DNA of 64,000 nt from Bacillota bacterium (GCA_023410535.1 JAEYPR010000011.1:124001-188000), one strand, 5' to 3'; positions 41,028 to 49,900 are shown, numbered from the stretch's first letter. A program made the numbers and translations. Notes: a model not told the origin generated them from the letters alone.

Positions 41028-42249
41028 TTGCGTTATCCTTTTCAATCAACGGAATGGCCGCGGTCAACCGTTCCTCCAGCGAACCCTGGCGGCTGCCTGC
41101 CCCAAGGCTTAAAGCGGAGACAACCACCCGTTTGCCATTGCTTAGAATGGTGCAGCCGCGACGAACGGCCGCATCGGTATCAAAGGCGTGGAGGGCATAG
41201 AAACTGCCATCCGTCTCGCCCAAAAAAATCATCCCATGCGAGTCGGTAAAGATTAGACTGCCCGGGACCAGTTCCGCCAACACTTCCCGCCGCGTTTCCG
41301 CCGGAAGGTTGCGCAGGTTCCAGTGGGATTTACCGGCTTGTAATTGCGCCTGGGAACTCCGGGGAACTTCCCAGCCAAGCGTCGCCAGTACATTTTGGAC
41401 AAAACGGGAACAATCGATACCGCTCGCCTGACCCCTACAGTCGCCCCAAGCGTACCGATGGCCACCAAGGTATTTAAAGGCTTGCTTTAACAGGTGCGGC
41501 AAGGTCGGCGCCAAATGTCCGCAAGCGATGCCGCCGTCGATCCGGGCTTCCCGCCAGACTAATTTTCCCGTTTTAGCGCGGGTGGGAATCAGGACAATCC
41601 GGCGAAACGGATCCAACGCCGGCAAGTGAGAACCCATGCCGATCGTCAGGTTTTCCCCACTGGCAACCTGCAAAGTTTGAAGCGGCTCCAGCGTGACGAT
41701 CACCGGCAATTGCGTTGTATGGTGGTCCACCGCGGTATCCCCGGCTATGGCCACGGCCCGTTCCGGTACCCAACCCATTCCCTGCCGGGTCGTCACTAAA
41801 AACCAACGACCATCGGCCGCTACGGCCTCCAGCCGACAACTGCTGCCGACCTCCAAACCGCTTAACTGGTTACGGTCGATAGCGCCGGGCCGGGGGGCGG
41901 CAAACAGCGGTATCGCTACCGGAAACTGTTTTAGATTAGTCCTCATCACCATTAAACCATAAGTCGGCGTTGGCTTCAACTGTTCTGCCGAATTCAACAT
42001 TTCCATCAAATGGTTGCGATTGACCGTTCTGCCATGCGCCGTATCGACTTGGCTTGAAAAAAATTGGGAAATATTTTGCTCATATTCAGCCTTTGCTTGT
42101 TCCGGAGTGAATGGGAAAAGATGAAAGGGGTTACGCAACCAACCGGTGTAAGCCGTCCGATCCAACCAAAAATCCGGCTGACGCATTTCCGAGTCGCTCT
42201 CCGGGAATTGATGCCCTTCGCTCTTGATCTGCATCTTCGTTATCAACAC
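40984..42249 (-). CDS. SH3-domain NlpC/P60 peptidoglycan hydrolase
   Basis: About 421 residues. An N-terminal stabilising domain (FWLDRTAYTGWLRNP) is followed by SH3b-type repeats (PLFAAPRPGAIDRNQLSGLE, WFLVTTRQGMGWVPERAVA), then a C-terminal NlpC/P60 domain with catalytic Cys in SGIDCSRFVQN and His in TDSHGMIFLG. Such enzymes cut peptide stems, usually gamma-D-Glu-diamino acid bonds. No signal peptide is seen from the chosen start (GTG at 42249 behind AAGGGG). A longer frame to 42417 adds a hydrophobic stretch (FAYII...FFIYFIFY), so the start is uncertain. Confidence 0.85.
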   Translation of the reverse strand: MLITKMQIKSEGHQFPESDSEMRQPDFWLDRTAYTGWLRNPFHLFPFTPEQAKAEYEQNISQFFSSQVDTAHGRTVNRNHLMEMLNSAEQLKPTPTYGLMVMRTNLKQFPVAIPLFAAPRPGAIDRNQLSGLEVGSSCRLEAVAADGRWFLVTTRQGMGWVPERAVAIAGDTAVDHHTTQLPVIVTLEPLQTLQVASGENLTIGMGSHLPALDPFRRIVLIPTRAKTGKLVWREARIDGGIACGHLAPTLPHLLKQAFKYLGGHRYAWGDCRGQASGIDCSRFVQNVLATLGWEVPRSSQAQLQAGKSHWNLRNLPAETRREVLAELVPGSLIFTDSHGMIFLGETDGSFYALHAFDTDAAVRRGCTILSNGKRVVVSALSLGAGSRQGSLEERLTAAIPLIEKDNANEAIDRYSRVYPGG

Positions 42250-42498
42250 TCCTGACCCCTTACCGTCAAGTTGCCCATCGTTTGGTGAAACTTTACGATA
42301 AAAGATGAAATAAATAAAAAAATCGGTCACGATCATGATGATCCAATATTTAGCGCGACAATAGATAATATATGCAAAACCTGTTTGTCTGGGGTTATGC
42401 CAAATTTCCCGTGGCATTCGGCATCAAAAAAAAAAAACCAAACGCTTGATTGCTCAAACGTTTGGTTCGATCAAAGGTCGCTTAGGAGTCGAAACCCG

Positions 42499-43722
42499 TC
42501 AGACCAATTTCACCGTTTGGAATTGTTTCTTGCCTTTCTTCACCAGTAGTTTCCCATCTTGAAAGTCGGCAGCGGTGATGGCCCGGCCGAAATCGTCGAC
42601 TTTCTCATCGTTTAACGAAATTCCGCCCTGAGTGACCAAACGCCGGGCTTCGCTCTTTGATTCGGTCAATCCGGCAGCGACCAACAAGTCGAGAATGGTC
42701 ATCCCCTGGGCGACGGTGGCGTTGGCCAGCTCTACCGCCGAGACCGCTTGTTCATTTCCGGCTCCACCAAAAAGCGCAGCGGCGGCCTGTTGGGCCTTTA
42801 GCGCTTCCGCTTCGCCATGGGCCAGCTTGGTGGCTTCAAATGCCAGCACCTTTTTGGCTTCATTAATTTCTTGGTCTTGCAGCGCGCCCAGACGCCGTAC
42901 CTCCGCGATGGGGAGGAAGGTATAAAGGGCCAGGAACCGTTGGACATCGCGGTCATCACTGTTGCGCCAGTATTGATAATATTCATAGGGAGTCGTCTTT
43001 GCCGGATCTAGCCAGACCGCGCCTGCCTCGGTTTTCCCCATTTTCTTTCCGGAACTGGTGGTGAGCAACGGGAAGGTAATTCCGTACGCCTCCTTCCCTT
43101 CGACCCGGCGGATTAAGTCGGCGCCGGCCAGGATGTTGGCCCATTGATCGTCGCCGCCCATTTGCAGCTTGCAGTCGTAGCGCCGGGAAAGTTCCAGAAA
43201 ATCATAGGACTGCAACAACATATAGTTGAATTCGATAAAGGTCAACCCCCGTTCCATGCGGCTTTTAAAACATTCCGCCGTCAACATCCGGTTGACCGAG
43301 AAAAATTTGCCGATTTCGCGGAGGAACTTGATATAGTTCAGTTCCAAAAGCCACTCGCCGTTATTGACCATCAACGCTTTCCCTTCGGCGAAATCCAAAT
43401 ACCGCGAGAGTTGCGCCTTGATGCAGGCGGCGTTATGATTGATGGTCTCTTGCGTCAACATCTGGCGTAGTTCCGTCTTGCCGCTGGGGTCGCCAATCAT
43501 CGCCGTCCCGCCGCCCAAAATAGCGATCGGTCGATGCCCGGCCTGCTGCATGTGGGCCATTGCCATCACCGGAAGCAAATGTCCGATATGCATGCTGTCG
43601 GCGGTGGGATCGATCCCGACGTAAAAAGTAACTTTCTCCTTCTCAAGCAGTTCCAGGAGCGGTTCCTGGTGCGTCATCTGCTGGATAAAACCCCGTTCCT
43701 TCAATACCTCGAAAACTGACAT
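42499..43722 (-). CDS. tyrS: Tyrosyl-tRNA synthetase
   Basis: A 407-residue class Ic synthetase. The HIGH-type motif is in DSMHIGHLLPVMAMAHMQQA, GDPSGKTELR follows, the KMSKS loop reads KKMGKTEAG, and an S4 RNA-binding domain closes the protein. The start at 43722 follows AGGAGGAG; longer frames lack a site. A T-box leader on the same strand controls it by tRNA-Tyr charging. Confidence 0.96.
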   Translation of the reverse strand: MSVFEVLKERGFIQQMTHQEPLLELLEKEKVTFYVGIDPTADSMHIGHLLPVMAMAHMQQAGHRPIAILGGGTAMIGDPSGKTELRQMLTQETINHNAACIKAQLSRYLDFAEGKALMVNNGEWLLELNYIKFLREIGKFFSVNRMLTAECFKSRMERGLTFIEFNYMLLQSYDFLELSRRYDCKLQMGGDDQWANILAGADLIRRVEGKEAYGITFPLLTTSSGKKMGKTEAGAVWLDPAKTTPYEYYQYWRNSDDRDVQRFLALYTFLPIAEVRRLGALQDQEINEAKKVLAFEATKLAHGEAEALKAQQAAAALFGGAGNEQAVSAVELANATVAQGMTILDLLVAAGLTESKSEARRLVTQGGISLNDEKVDDFGRAITAADFQDGKLLVKKGKKQFQTVKLV

Positions 43723-43762
43723 TGATAACTCCTCCTTCATTCGAAACCCTTTACGGTTGAAA

Positions 43763-44020
43763 ATAAAAAAGACCAATTCGTCCGGGTAAGGACGAATGGT
43801 CTCGTGGTACCACCTTACTTCACGCGCCGTGATGACGCGCCTTAAACCGCTATAACGGGCGAAACCCGTACCGGCCTACTGCAATTTCGGCCGAAAGCTC
43901 CGGAGGGTATTTGAGGCTGCCGTGTCCGACGGGTTTTCACCTGCCACCCGTTCTCTGTTGTCACCAAAGCGCCCTACATGATCCATCATTGCCACTGCAA
44001 ATATTGTTCCAAATTATCTG
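43763..44020 (-). promoter_or_regulatory. tyrS T-box riboswitch with terminator
   Basis: On the minus strand, the T-box sequence GGTGGTACCACG (43814-43803) lies next to a terminator stem GACCATTCGTCC/GGACGAATTGGTC (43801-43771) with a T-run. Stem I has the typical AGAGAACGGGTGGC and AACCCGT arms, and a TAC (Tyr) specifier candidate at 43909-43907 in AAATACCCT. Uncharged tRNA-Tyr would stabilise the antiterminator and turn tyrS on. Confidence 0.92.
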
Positions 44021-44022
44021 AT

Positions 44023-44051
44023 ATTATAACATAAAGATTCCTACCGGAGCA
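44023..44051 (-). promoter_or_regulatory. Likely tyrS promoter
   Basis: TATAAT (44028-44023) with an imperfect TTGCTC about 18 bp upstream, just before the T-box. Confidence 0.5.
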
Positions 44052-44188
44052 AGGGGATTTTTCCATATAAATCCTAGTTAAAAAATACGCTGGGCTTCTG
44101 TCCACCCAGACCTGAAGGTCAGGGCTAAGCTTAAAACCGGTCTCAAGCCCTTCCGGGCTGGGTGGTGCTTCGAAGCTTTGCTCGCAGT

Positions 44189-44277
44189 CCAACGGCGATC
44201 CTTTGTCCTTTATTAAGGATAACCACCATGCTTCGTGGCCTATAAAACTGTTGTTTATTGCTCAGTTCCTTGTGGTT
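44189..44277. repeat. Dispersed intergenic repeat, copy B
   Basis: Same order of blocks as copy A at 28331-28417. Upstream are two further hairpins (AGACCTGAAGGTC; AGCCC..GGGCT). It ends before the terpene synthase start. Confidence 0.7.
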
Positions 44278-44343
44278 TCGTATAATTTTTTCAAAACAAC
44301 TAATGCTTCGCTAAAAAGCGGTCAAACTATACTGATTATATCG

Positions 44344-45420
44344 ATGTGGGAGTATTGGAAACTGGAACAGTTACTTGGACCGTCGCTCATTATCACCCAA
44401 TTTGTCACCCGGGTCTTTCCCCGGGTGCGCCGCGAATTGGCAAACTGGCAGGAACAGGCCGGTAAAATTCCCGACGCCACCCTCCGGACTCAGGCTTTAG
44501 CGAGCATCGCTACCAAACGCTTTCATTGTCAGGGCGGAAGTATTTATGCGCTATACCCCGGAACCGACCGGTCGGCCATGGTCCGCTTTGTCGTCGCCTA
44601 TCAGACCATCAGCGACTATCTGGACAACTTATGCGACCGGGTCGGACTGGACGATGAAAGCGCTTTCCGGCTTTTACACCAGTCGATGGCCGACAGTTTG
44701 CAGCTCCAATCGGCGCCTGCCGATTATTACCGCTTATACCCTTTTAAAGCCGACGGCGATTATCTGGCGAACTTAGTCCGGCAATGCCAATATTACTTGT
44801 CCGGATTGCCGTCGCTCGAACCGGTGGCTCCGGTTATTCAGCGCTATGAACAATGGTACGCATCGCTGCAAAGCCTAAAACATTTGTCCTTGCAAACCAG
44901 AGAACAACGTTTATTGGACTGGGCGGCTCAATACCGTCAAAATTACCCGCAGATCACCCCCTGGGAATTCGGGGCCAGTTCCGGATCGACCCTGGGAATC
45001 TTTCTCCTCTTGGCCGCGGCCAAAACGCCGCAGTTGGATCCGGAGGAGGTTGAACGGATCGACGCCGCTTATTTTCCCTGGGTTAACGGTCTCCATATCC
45101 TGTTGGATTACTATATCGACGCTGCCGAAGACCGTGAACATCAAGATCTTAATTTTACATTTTATTATCGCGACTCGATCGAGTGTTATCAGCGCTTAAG
45201 CTTTTTTCTAGAACAAGCGCTCGCCAAAACCGCCGAATTGCGCTATTCCTTCTTCCATCACACGGTCATTCGCGGTCTGCTGGCGTTATATCTGTCGGAC
45301 CCGAAAGCGTTGAGTACGGAACTTCAGACCACTACGCAGCGTTTGCTGCAAAAAGCCGGTTCCCAGGCCATCGCTTACCATCGCTGTTGTCTCGGTCTAC
45401 GCAAACTGGGGATTATCTAG
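44344..45420 (+). CDS. DUF2600 terpene synthase (tetraprenyl-beta-curcumene synthase-like)
   Basis: About 358 residues, all-helical, matching Bacillus YtpB: RVRRELANWQEQAGKIPD, LASIATKRFHCQGGSIYALY, an Asp-rich SDYLDNLCDRVG, and the late VNGLHILLDYYIDAAEDREH. YtpB converts heptaprenyl diphosphate to a C35 sesquarterpene precursor. The ATG at 44344 lacks a ribosome site; a TATACT about 11 bp upstream could mean a leaderless mRNA, or an alternative start downstream. Its 3' end overlaps that of the convergent prenyl-diphosphate synthase gene, which would make its substrate. Confidence 0.85.
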   Translation: MWEYWKLEQLLGPSLIITQFVTRVFPRVRRELANWQEQAGKIPDATLRTQALASIATKRFHCQGGSIYALYPGTDRSAMVRFVVAYQTISDYLDNLCDRVGLDDESAFRLLHQSMADSLQLQSAPADYYRLYPFKADGDYLANLVRQCQYYLSGLPSLEPVAPVIQRYEQWYASLQSLKHLSLQTREQRLLDWAAQYRQNYPQITPWEFGASSGSTLGIFLLLAAAKTPQLDPEEVERIDAAYFPWVNGLHILLDYYIDAAEDREHQDLNFTFYYRDSIECYQRLSFFLEQALAKTAELRYSFFHHTVIRGLLALYLSDPKALSTELQTTTQRLLQKAGSQAIAYHRCCLGLRKLGII

Positions 45421-46400
45421 TTGGCCCGCACCAACAAACGGTCGGTCAAATCCATTAGCAGAGCCCGCTCCTCGTTTGCGGGCAGTTGGTTCAACGCCCG
45501 TTTGGCGCGGGACACATGCTGGGCCGCAATTTGCCGGGCGCTACGAATCGAACCGCTCCGTTGCAAACGTTCTCCAAGCTCCTGCCGGACCGAATCGGAA
45601 GTATCCCGCGTCGATAATCGCTGGCTCAACCAACGCCGCTGCTCGGGGTCTTCCATTAACAAGATCAACGGCAAGGTGACCGTCCCTTGGTGAAAATCTT
45701 CCCAACCCGGTTTGCCGGTCTGATCGGGTTTCCCGGCATAATCTAAAATATCATCGATCACTTGGTAAGCGAATCCCAGTTCGCGTCCGAAAACCGCCAG
45801 CGCCTCGATTGCTCCCTCCGGCGCTGCGGCGCTGATGCCCCCGGCCCGGCAGCAGCATTCAAGCAAGGTACCGGTTTTCGCATAGATTCGCTGATAATAA
45901 GTTTCGCGATTTACACCAGGATTAAACCGGTCATGCGCTTGGTTGATCTCCCCTTGACACATGGTTTGAATCGTCGCTACGGTGGATTGTAACACCGCCC
46001 CGGGACAATGAGTTGCTAAAATCTCAAAGACGGTCGCAAATAAAAAATCCCCGGCCAACACTGCCAAATGACCGCCCCACGCCCCGACGACCGATAATTG
46101 GTTGCGGCGGTAGGCCGCATGGTCAATAATATCGTCATGAATTAAAGAAGCCATATGCACCATTTCCAAAGCGGCCGCCGGCCACAGCAATCGCTCGCTG
46201 ACCGGCCCGAACATTTTCCCGCAGAGGATTACCAAAAGCGGCCGGACCCGTTTGCCGCCCGCCTCCAGGGCATGTTGGCAGATTTCGCGCAAGATCCCGT
46301 CAGTCGCGGCAAAACGCCGCTGAATCAACTCTTCGACCAACGATAATTCCGGTAACTGAAAGGCAGGAATGGACTTAGGTACTTCCAGTGATTTTTGCAT
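45417..46400 (-). CDS. Heptaprenyl (polyprenyl) diphosphate synthase large subunit
   Basis: A 327-residue trans-prenyl synthase. The first Asp motif is in MASLIHDDIIDHAAYRR and the second in VIDDILDYAG, with AGGKRVRPLLVILC and GDFLFA between the usual blocks. The likeness to HepT/component II of heptaprenyl diphosphate synthase is good. The chain length cannot be set by eye. Products serve menaquinone side chains and, with the neighbour, sesquarterpenes. No ubiE/menH partner is adjacent. Confidence 0.9.
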   Translation of the reverse strand: MQKSLEVPKSIPAFQLPELSLVEELIQRRFAATDGILREICQHALEAGGKRVRPLLVILCGKMFGPVSERLLWPAAALEMVHMASLIHDDIIDHAAYRRNQLSVVGAWGGHLAVLAGDFLFATVFEILATHCPGAVLQSTVATIQTMCQGEINQAHDRFNPGVNRETYYQRIYAKTGTLLECCCRAGGISAAAPEGAIEALAVFGRELGFAYQVIDDILDYAGKPDQTGKPGWEDFHQGTVTLPLILLMEDPEQRRWLSQRLSTRDTSDSVRQELGERLQRSGSIRSARQIAAQHVSRAKRALNQLPANEERALLMDLTDRLLVRAN

Positions 46401-46552
46401 AAATATACCTTCTTGTATATTGAAAATTTTCCGTCTAAATATTCTGTCACAAAATCGCCATTCCCATACTAAATCTGTTTTTCAGCGTCGCCCCGCCGCT
46501 TTTCCACAATGTGAAAATAGCGAAAAAAATATGCAAAATTTCTGGTTTTTCT

Positions 46553-46581
46553 TTGCATCTGTTAGGGTGATGTTATATAAT
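46553..46581 (+). promoter_or_regulatory. Promoter of the amino-acid ABC operon
   Basis: TTGCAT (46553-46558), a 17-bp spacer, and TATAAT (46576-46581), 34 bp before the start codon. Confidence 0.6.
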
Positions 46582-46615
46582 TGTTACATTAATGAATATT
46601 CGGAGGTGTCTTATA

Positions 46616-47356
46616 ATGAAGAAGTTACTTTGGATTTCCTTAGTTCTTGCGCTCGTCCTCGTTTCGGGATTGGCTTTGGCGGCCAAACCGGTGCTCCGCG
46701 TGGGAACCGACGCTACTTACGAACCGTTTGAGACCATTGACAAATCCGGCGCTTATGTTGGTTTCGACATGGAATTGATCAAACTGGTCGCCGATCAAAT
46801 GGGTTATGAATTGAAACTGCAAAACGTTGGCTGGGATGGCATTATCCCCGGTTTAAACAATGGCAACTATGATTGCTTGATCTCCGCCATGACCATCACC
46901 GCTGACCGGAAAAAACAGATCAATTTCTCCACTCCGTACCATGAAAACTACCAAGTGATCGTGGTGAAAGCTACCAACACCACAGTTAAGACCATCGCCG
47001 ACCTGACCGGCAAGACCATTACCGTCCAAAACGGCACCACCGGCGACCTTTTTGCATCCGAAAAGATCAAAGGCGCGAAGATGAAACGCTTCGACACCAA
47101 TCCGCAAGCCATTCAAGAATTATTGAACAACAACGCCGACGCCGCCATCATGGACGACTTGGTCGCCTACAACGCCGCTCAAAAAATGAAAGGCTTGAAA
47201 GTGATCACCATCAAAGAAGCTGAAAAAGAAGAATATGGCATCGGTATCAAAAAAGGCAATGACGATCTCTTGAACAAGATCAACAAAGCCCTTGCAGCTT
47301 TGAAAAAAGACGGCAAACTTGCCGGTCTTGAGAAAAAATACCGTTCCGCGAAATAA
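46616..47356 (+). CDS. Amino-acid ABC transporter substrate-binding protein (no lipobox)
   Basis: A 246-residue family 3 binding protein: RVGTDATYEPFETID, GFDMELIKLVADQMGYELKL, GLNNGNYDCLISAMTITADR, and a C-terminal LLNKINKALAALKKDGKLA. The signal peptide (LALVLVSGLALAAK) has an AxA-type site and no Cys, so the mature protein would be soluble. Firmicutes with one membrane normally lipidate such proteins; a free periplasmic form fits an outer membrane. The substrate is a polar or basic amino acid, not determined. The start at 46616 has CGGAGGTG upstream. Confidence 0.92.
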   Translation: MKKLLWISLVLALVLVSGLALAAKPVLRVGTDATYEPFETIDKSGAYVGFDMELIKLVADQMGYELKLQNVGWDGIIPGLNNGNYDCLISAMTITADRKKQINFSTPYHENYQVIVVKATNTTVKTIADLTGKTITVQNGTTGDLFASEKIKGAKMKRFDTNPQAIQELLNNNADAAIMDDLVAYNAAQKMKGLKVITIKEAEKEEYGIGIKKGNDDLLNKINKALAALKKDGKLAGLEKKYRSAK

Positions 47357-47378
47357 TCATCTTTTTCCCTTGACAATG

Positions 47379-47424
47379 ATGGTCAAAGAGTGATATGTTG
47401 CTCTTTGACCATATCTTTTTTTTG
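47379..47424 (+). terminator. Terminator/attenuator between binding protein and permease
   Basis: A perfect 12-bp stem ATGGTCAAAGAG/CTCTTTGACCAT with a 10-nt loop and a long T-run. Partial read-through would give more binding protein than permease. Confidence 0.88.
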
Positions 47425-47500
47425 GCCAAATATAATAATTTTTCCACAATTACACATTTTTGTATCCTGAAAATTATAAAAAAAGGAAGTTGGGTAAAGG

Positions 47501-48481
47501 ATGAACAGCATCAAATATAAATTGCATCTGGCGCTCATCTTGACCGCCATGCTCGCTTTTGGGCTATCGCTGCCGGTCTTGGGTGTTACAAACACTGCCA
47601 CATTACAAGTTACCTCGGATCCTCCCGGAGCCTCGATCGTTATCGATGGTAGCGACACTACCAAAGTCACTCCTTACACCTTTCGCGATATTGCCGTAGG
47701 TGAGCATCACATTTCGGTGCAGAATGTCCCCCATTACCGCAATGACCAAAAGACAATGACGGTTGAAGCCGGCGAAAACACGGCTGACTTTTCATTATCC
47801 GAAACCTCTCTTTATTATATGTGGCTGAGCCTTCCCAACCTGCTGCTCGGCACATTAATGACCCTCTTTTTGACAATCGTGGCCGTATTTAACGGCATTA
47901 TCATAGGAACGCTCGCCGGTGTAGCCCGCGTAATCCATAATAAAGTGATCAATCTGTTTGCCGGTATTTATGTCGATTTTATCCGTGGTACTCCCTTGCT
48001 GGTCCAGATCTTTATGATCCACTTCGGTTCGCCGCCCATCCTCGGCATGTTATTCAATCAAGGCCAACCAATTCCAATCAATCCGTTTGTTTCGGCACTG
48101 GTTGCTTTAAGTATCAACAGCGGCGCCTATGTTGCCGAAATCATCCGCGCCGGCATTCAATCCATTGACCGCGGTCAGATGGAAGCCGCCCGCTCGCTGG
48201 GAATGTCTTATCGTCAGGCAATGCGTTACATTATCCTGCCCCAAGCGCTCAAACGGGTTATTCCACCGTTAGGCAACGAATTCATTGCCATGTTGAAAGA
48301 CTCGTCGTTGGTTTCGGTAATCGGTATGGAAGAATTGGTCCGCAAAGCGCAGGTTATCGTAACCCGTTCTTATCGTCCAACCGAAACCTGGCTTGAAGTA
48401 GGTATAATCTTCTTAATGATGACACTGCCCTTTACCCGGATCGTATCCATGCTTGAAAGGAGGCTGAAGACCGGTGATTAA
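47501..48481 (+). CDS. Amino-acid ABC permease with N-terminal PEGA domain
   Basis: 326 residues. A signal-anchor (about 8-28) comes first. Residues 32-102 read as a PEGA domain (TLQVTSDPPGASIVIDG, TPYTFRDIAVGEHHISVQN, KTMTVEAGENTADFSLS). Then comes a His/Glu/Gln-type permease with several helices and the EAA loop (GQMEAARSLGMSYRQAMRYI, PQALKRVIPPLGNEFIA). The PEGA part would face outward, where it could touch peptidoglycan or the binding protein. Such a fusion is not the usual form of this permease. It overlaps the ATPase gene by 8 bp. Confidence 0.9.
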   Translation: MNSIKYKLHLALILTAMLAFGLSLPVLGVTNTATLQVTSDPPGASIVIDGSDTTKVTPYTFRDIAVGEHHISVQNVPHYRNDQKTMTVEAGENTADFSLSETSLYYMWLSLPNLLLGTLMTLFLTIVAVFNGIIIGTLAGVARVIHNKVINLFAGIYVDFIRGTPLLVQIFMIHFGSPPILGMLFNQGQPIPINPFVSALVALSINSGAYVAEIIRAGIQSIDRGQMEAARSLGMSYRQAMRYIILPQALKRVIPPLGNEFIAMLKDSSLVSVIGMEELVRKAQVIVTRSYRPTETWLEVGIIFLMMTLPFTRIVSMLERRLKTGD

Positions 48482-49199
48482 GGTTGTTGATTTACACAAA
48501 CGGTTTCGGCATTTGCATGTGTTGAAAGGTGTCTCCACTGAGGTCTCCCAAGGCGAAGTGGTTTGCGTCATTGGACCCAGCGGCTCCGGTAAAAGTACCT
48601 TTTTACGTTGTATCAATCTGTTGGAGAAACCCTCCAGCGGCCATATCTTCATCGAAGGTCTCGATGTGACCGATCATTCCCAGATCAACGTGAACGAAGT
48701 CCGCGCCGAAGTAGGCATGGTTTTTCAACGGTTTAACCTGTTCCCCCATAAAACCGCTTTGGAGAACATCACCCTCGCCCCGCTAAAGGTACGGGGATTG
48801 TCCCACGATGAAGCGAAGGAACGCGCTTTTGAACTTTTAGACCGGGTCGGCTTACGTCATAAAGCCGATGTCTATCCCGATAATCTCTCCGGCGGACAGC
48901 AACAACGGATCGCCATTGCCCGGGCCTTGGCGATGCGCCCCAAAGTAATGCTCTTCGACGAACCCACTTCGGCGCTGGACCCGGAGATGATCCAGGAAGT
49001 ATTGGATGTAATGAAGAGTTTGGCCCGTGAAGGGATGACCATGGTCGTCGTCACCCATGAGATGGGTTTCGCCCGCGAGGTCGCTCACCGCGCCCTCTTT
49101 ATGGACGAAGGGGAGATCATTGAAGAGGGCACCCCCGAGGGGCTCTTTAACCATCCGCAAAACGAGCGTACCCAACAATTCTTAAGCAAAATCCTCTAA
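48474..49199 (+). CDS. Polar amino-acid ABC transporter ATP-binding protein (GlnQ type)
   Basis: A 241-residue ABC ATPase: Walker A GPSGSGKST, Q-loop VFQRFNLFPHKTALENI, signature LSGGQQQRIAIARAL, Walker B VMLFDEPTSALDPE, H-loop VVTHEMGFARE. It powers import with the permease just upstream. The GTG at 48474 lies within the end of the permease gene, behind AAAGGAGG, implying coupled translation. Confidence 0.96.
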   Translation: MIKVVDLHKRFRHLHVLKGVSTEVSQGEVVCVIGPSGSGKSTFLRCINLLEKPSSGHIFIEGLDVTDHSQINVNEVRAEVGMVFQRFNLFPHKTALENITLAPLKVRGLSHDEAKERAFELLDRVGLRHKADVYPDNLSGGQQQRIAIARALAMRPKVMLFDEPTSALDPEMIQEVLDVMKSLAREGMTMVVVTHEMGFAREVAHRALFMDEGEIIEEGTPEGLFNHPQNERTQQFLSKIL

Positions 49200-49217
49200 G
49201 CAAATCAAGGTGTTGCG

Positions 49218-49550
49218 ATGAATCGTCGTTTGACCCGTTCGGATTTGTTGATGTTGATTACCACAGCCATTTGGGGCTGGAGTTTATCATTGTGAAATGG
49301 TCGATCGCTATGATCGACCATTATTTTTTTATTCTCAGCCGTTTCCTCGGCACCACGGTTGCCTCCTGTTTCAACCAAAGCGCAGCAACAGGTCTCCGCC
49401 TTTCGGACAGCAATTTTATTGGCAACCGAACCGCTGTTTGCCGGGATCTTCGCCATCGGGGTCGGTTACGATCCCTTCGATTGAAAGGTGGTCGGCGGTG
49501 GACTCGCAATCTGGGATGATCTGCGCCAGTTGGGATATGCAGAATCAGTC
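49218..49550 (+). pseudogene. EamA/DMT-type transporter remnant
   Basis: An ATG at 49218 behind AAGGTG starts MNRRLTRSDLLMLITTAIWG, a typical first helix. The frame then breaks after WGWS, and continues one frame over as FIIVKWSIAMIDHYFFILSR, also typical. Most of the middle is missing; a C-terminal piece (AFRTAILLATEPLFAGIFAI) resumes at about 49398, with an internal TGA near 49483 where Trp would be expected. So a frameshift, a large deletion and a nonsense codon are all present. Confidence 0.8.
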
Positions 49551-49572
49551 CTAAAAACGTTAATCGATTATT

Positions 49573-49815
49573 TTACGCTAACCGTTCCCGGTTGGTCCGG
49601 CGGCGCCGCCGGGTCGACCAACCCAGCAAGCCGTAACCGAGGCAATAGCCAAGCATCCCTTCCCAAATCCCGATTGCGCCGAAGAGCGTCAACAAATCGC
49701 CCCAAACGTTGTTAATTTGAAAGAAATAGCGGGTTGCAACCATTAGCAACCCGATGATGATCCGGGTAGCGCGATCGAGTGGACCGATATTTTGATCTTG
49801 AACTTGTTTCGTCAT
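49573..49815 (-). CDS. DUF2892 membrane protein
   Basis: 80 residues: NIGPLDRATRIIIGLLMVAT, then a second helix (LLTLFGAIGIWEGMLGYCLG) with the Gly-x-Cys-pattern YCLGYGLLGW, and a basic tail RRRRR-like (STRRRRRTNRE). This is the DUF2892/YgaP-type inner-membrane module. The function is unknown. The start at 49815 is chosen by family fit; its ribosome site is weak. Confidence 0.8.
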   Translation of the reverse strand: MTKQVQDQNIGPLDRATRIIIGLLMVATRYFFQINNVWGDLLTLFGAIGIWEGMLGYCLGYGLLGWSTRRRRRTNRERLA

Positions 49816-49850
49816 GTCATCACCGTCGTTAGTATATCCAAACATAAAAA

Positions 49851-49881
49851 AACACAAGCTCCCGAAGTTTCGGGAGCTTGT
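49851..49881 (-). terminator. lonC terminator
   Basis: ACAAGCTCCCGA/TCGGGAGCTTGT stem; T-run (GTTTTTTATG) on the minus strand. Confidence 0.88.
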
Positions 49882-49900
49882 TAATTGCCTCATCCGCTTA

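Noticed and set aside
44203..44343. Longer N-terminus for the terpene synthase
   Set aside because: The extra codons run through repeat copy B and do not resemble the YtpB N-terminus.
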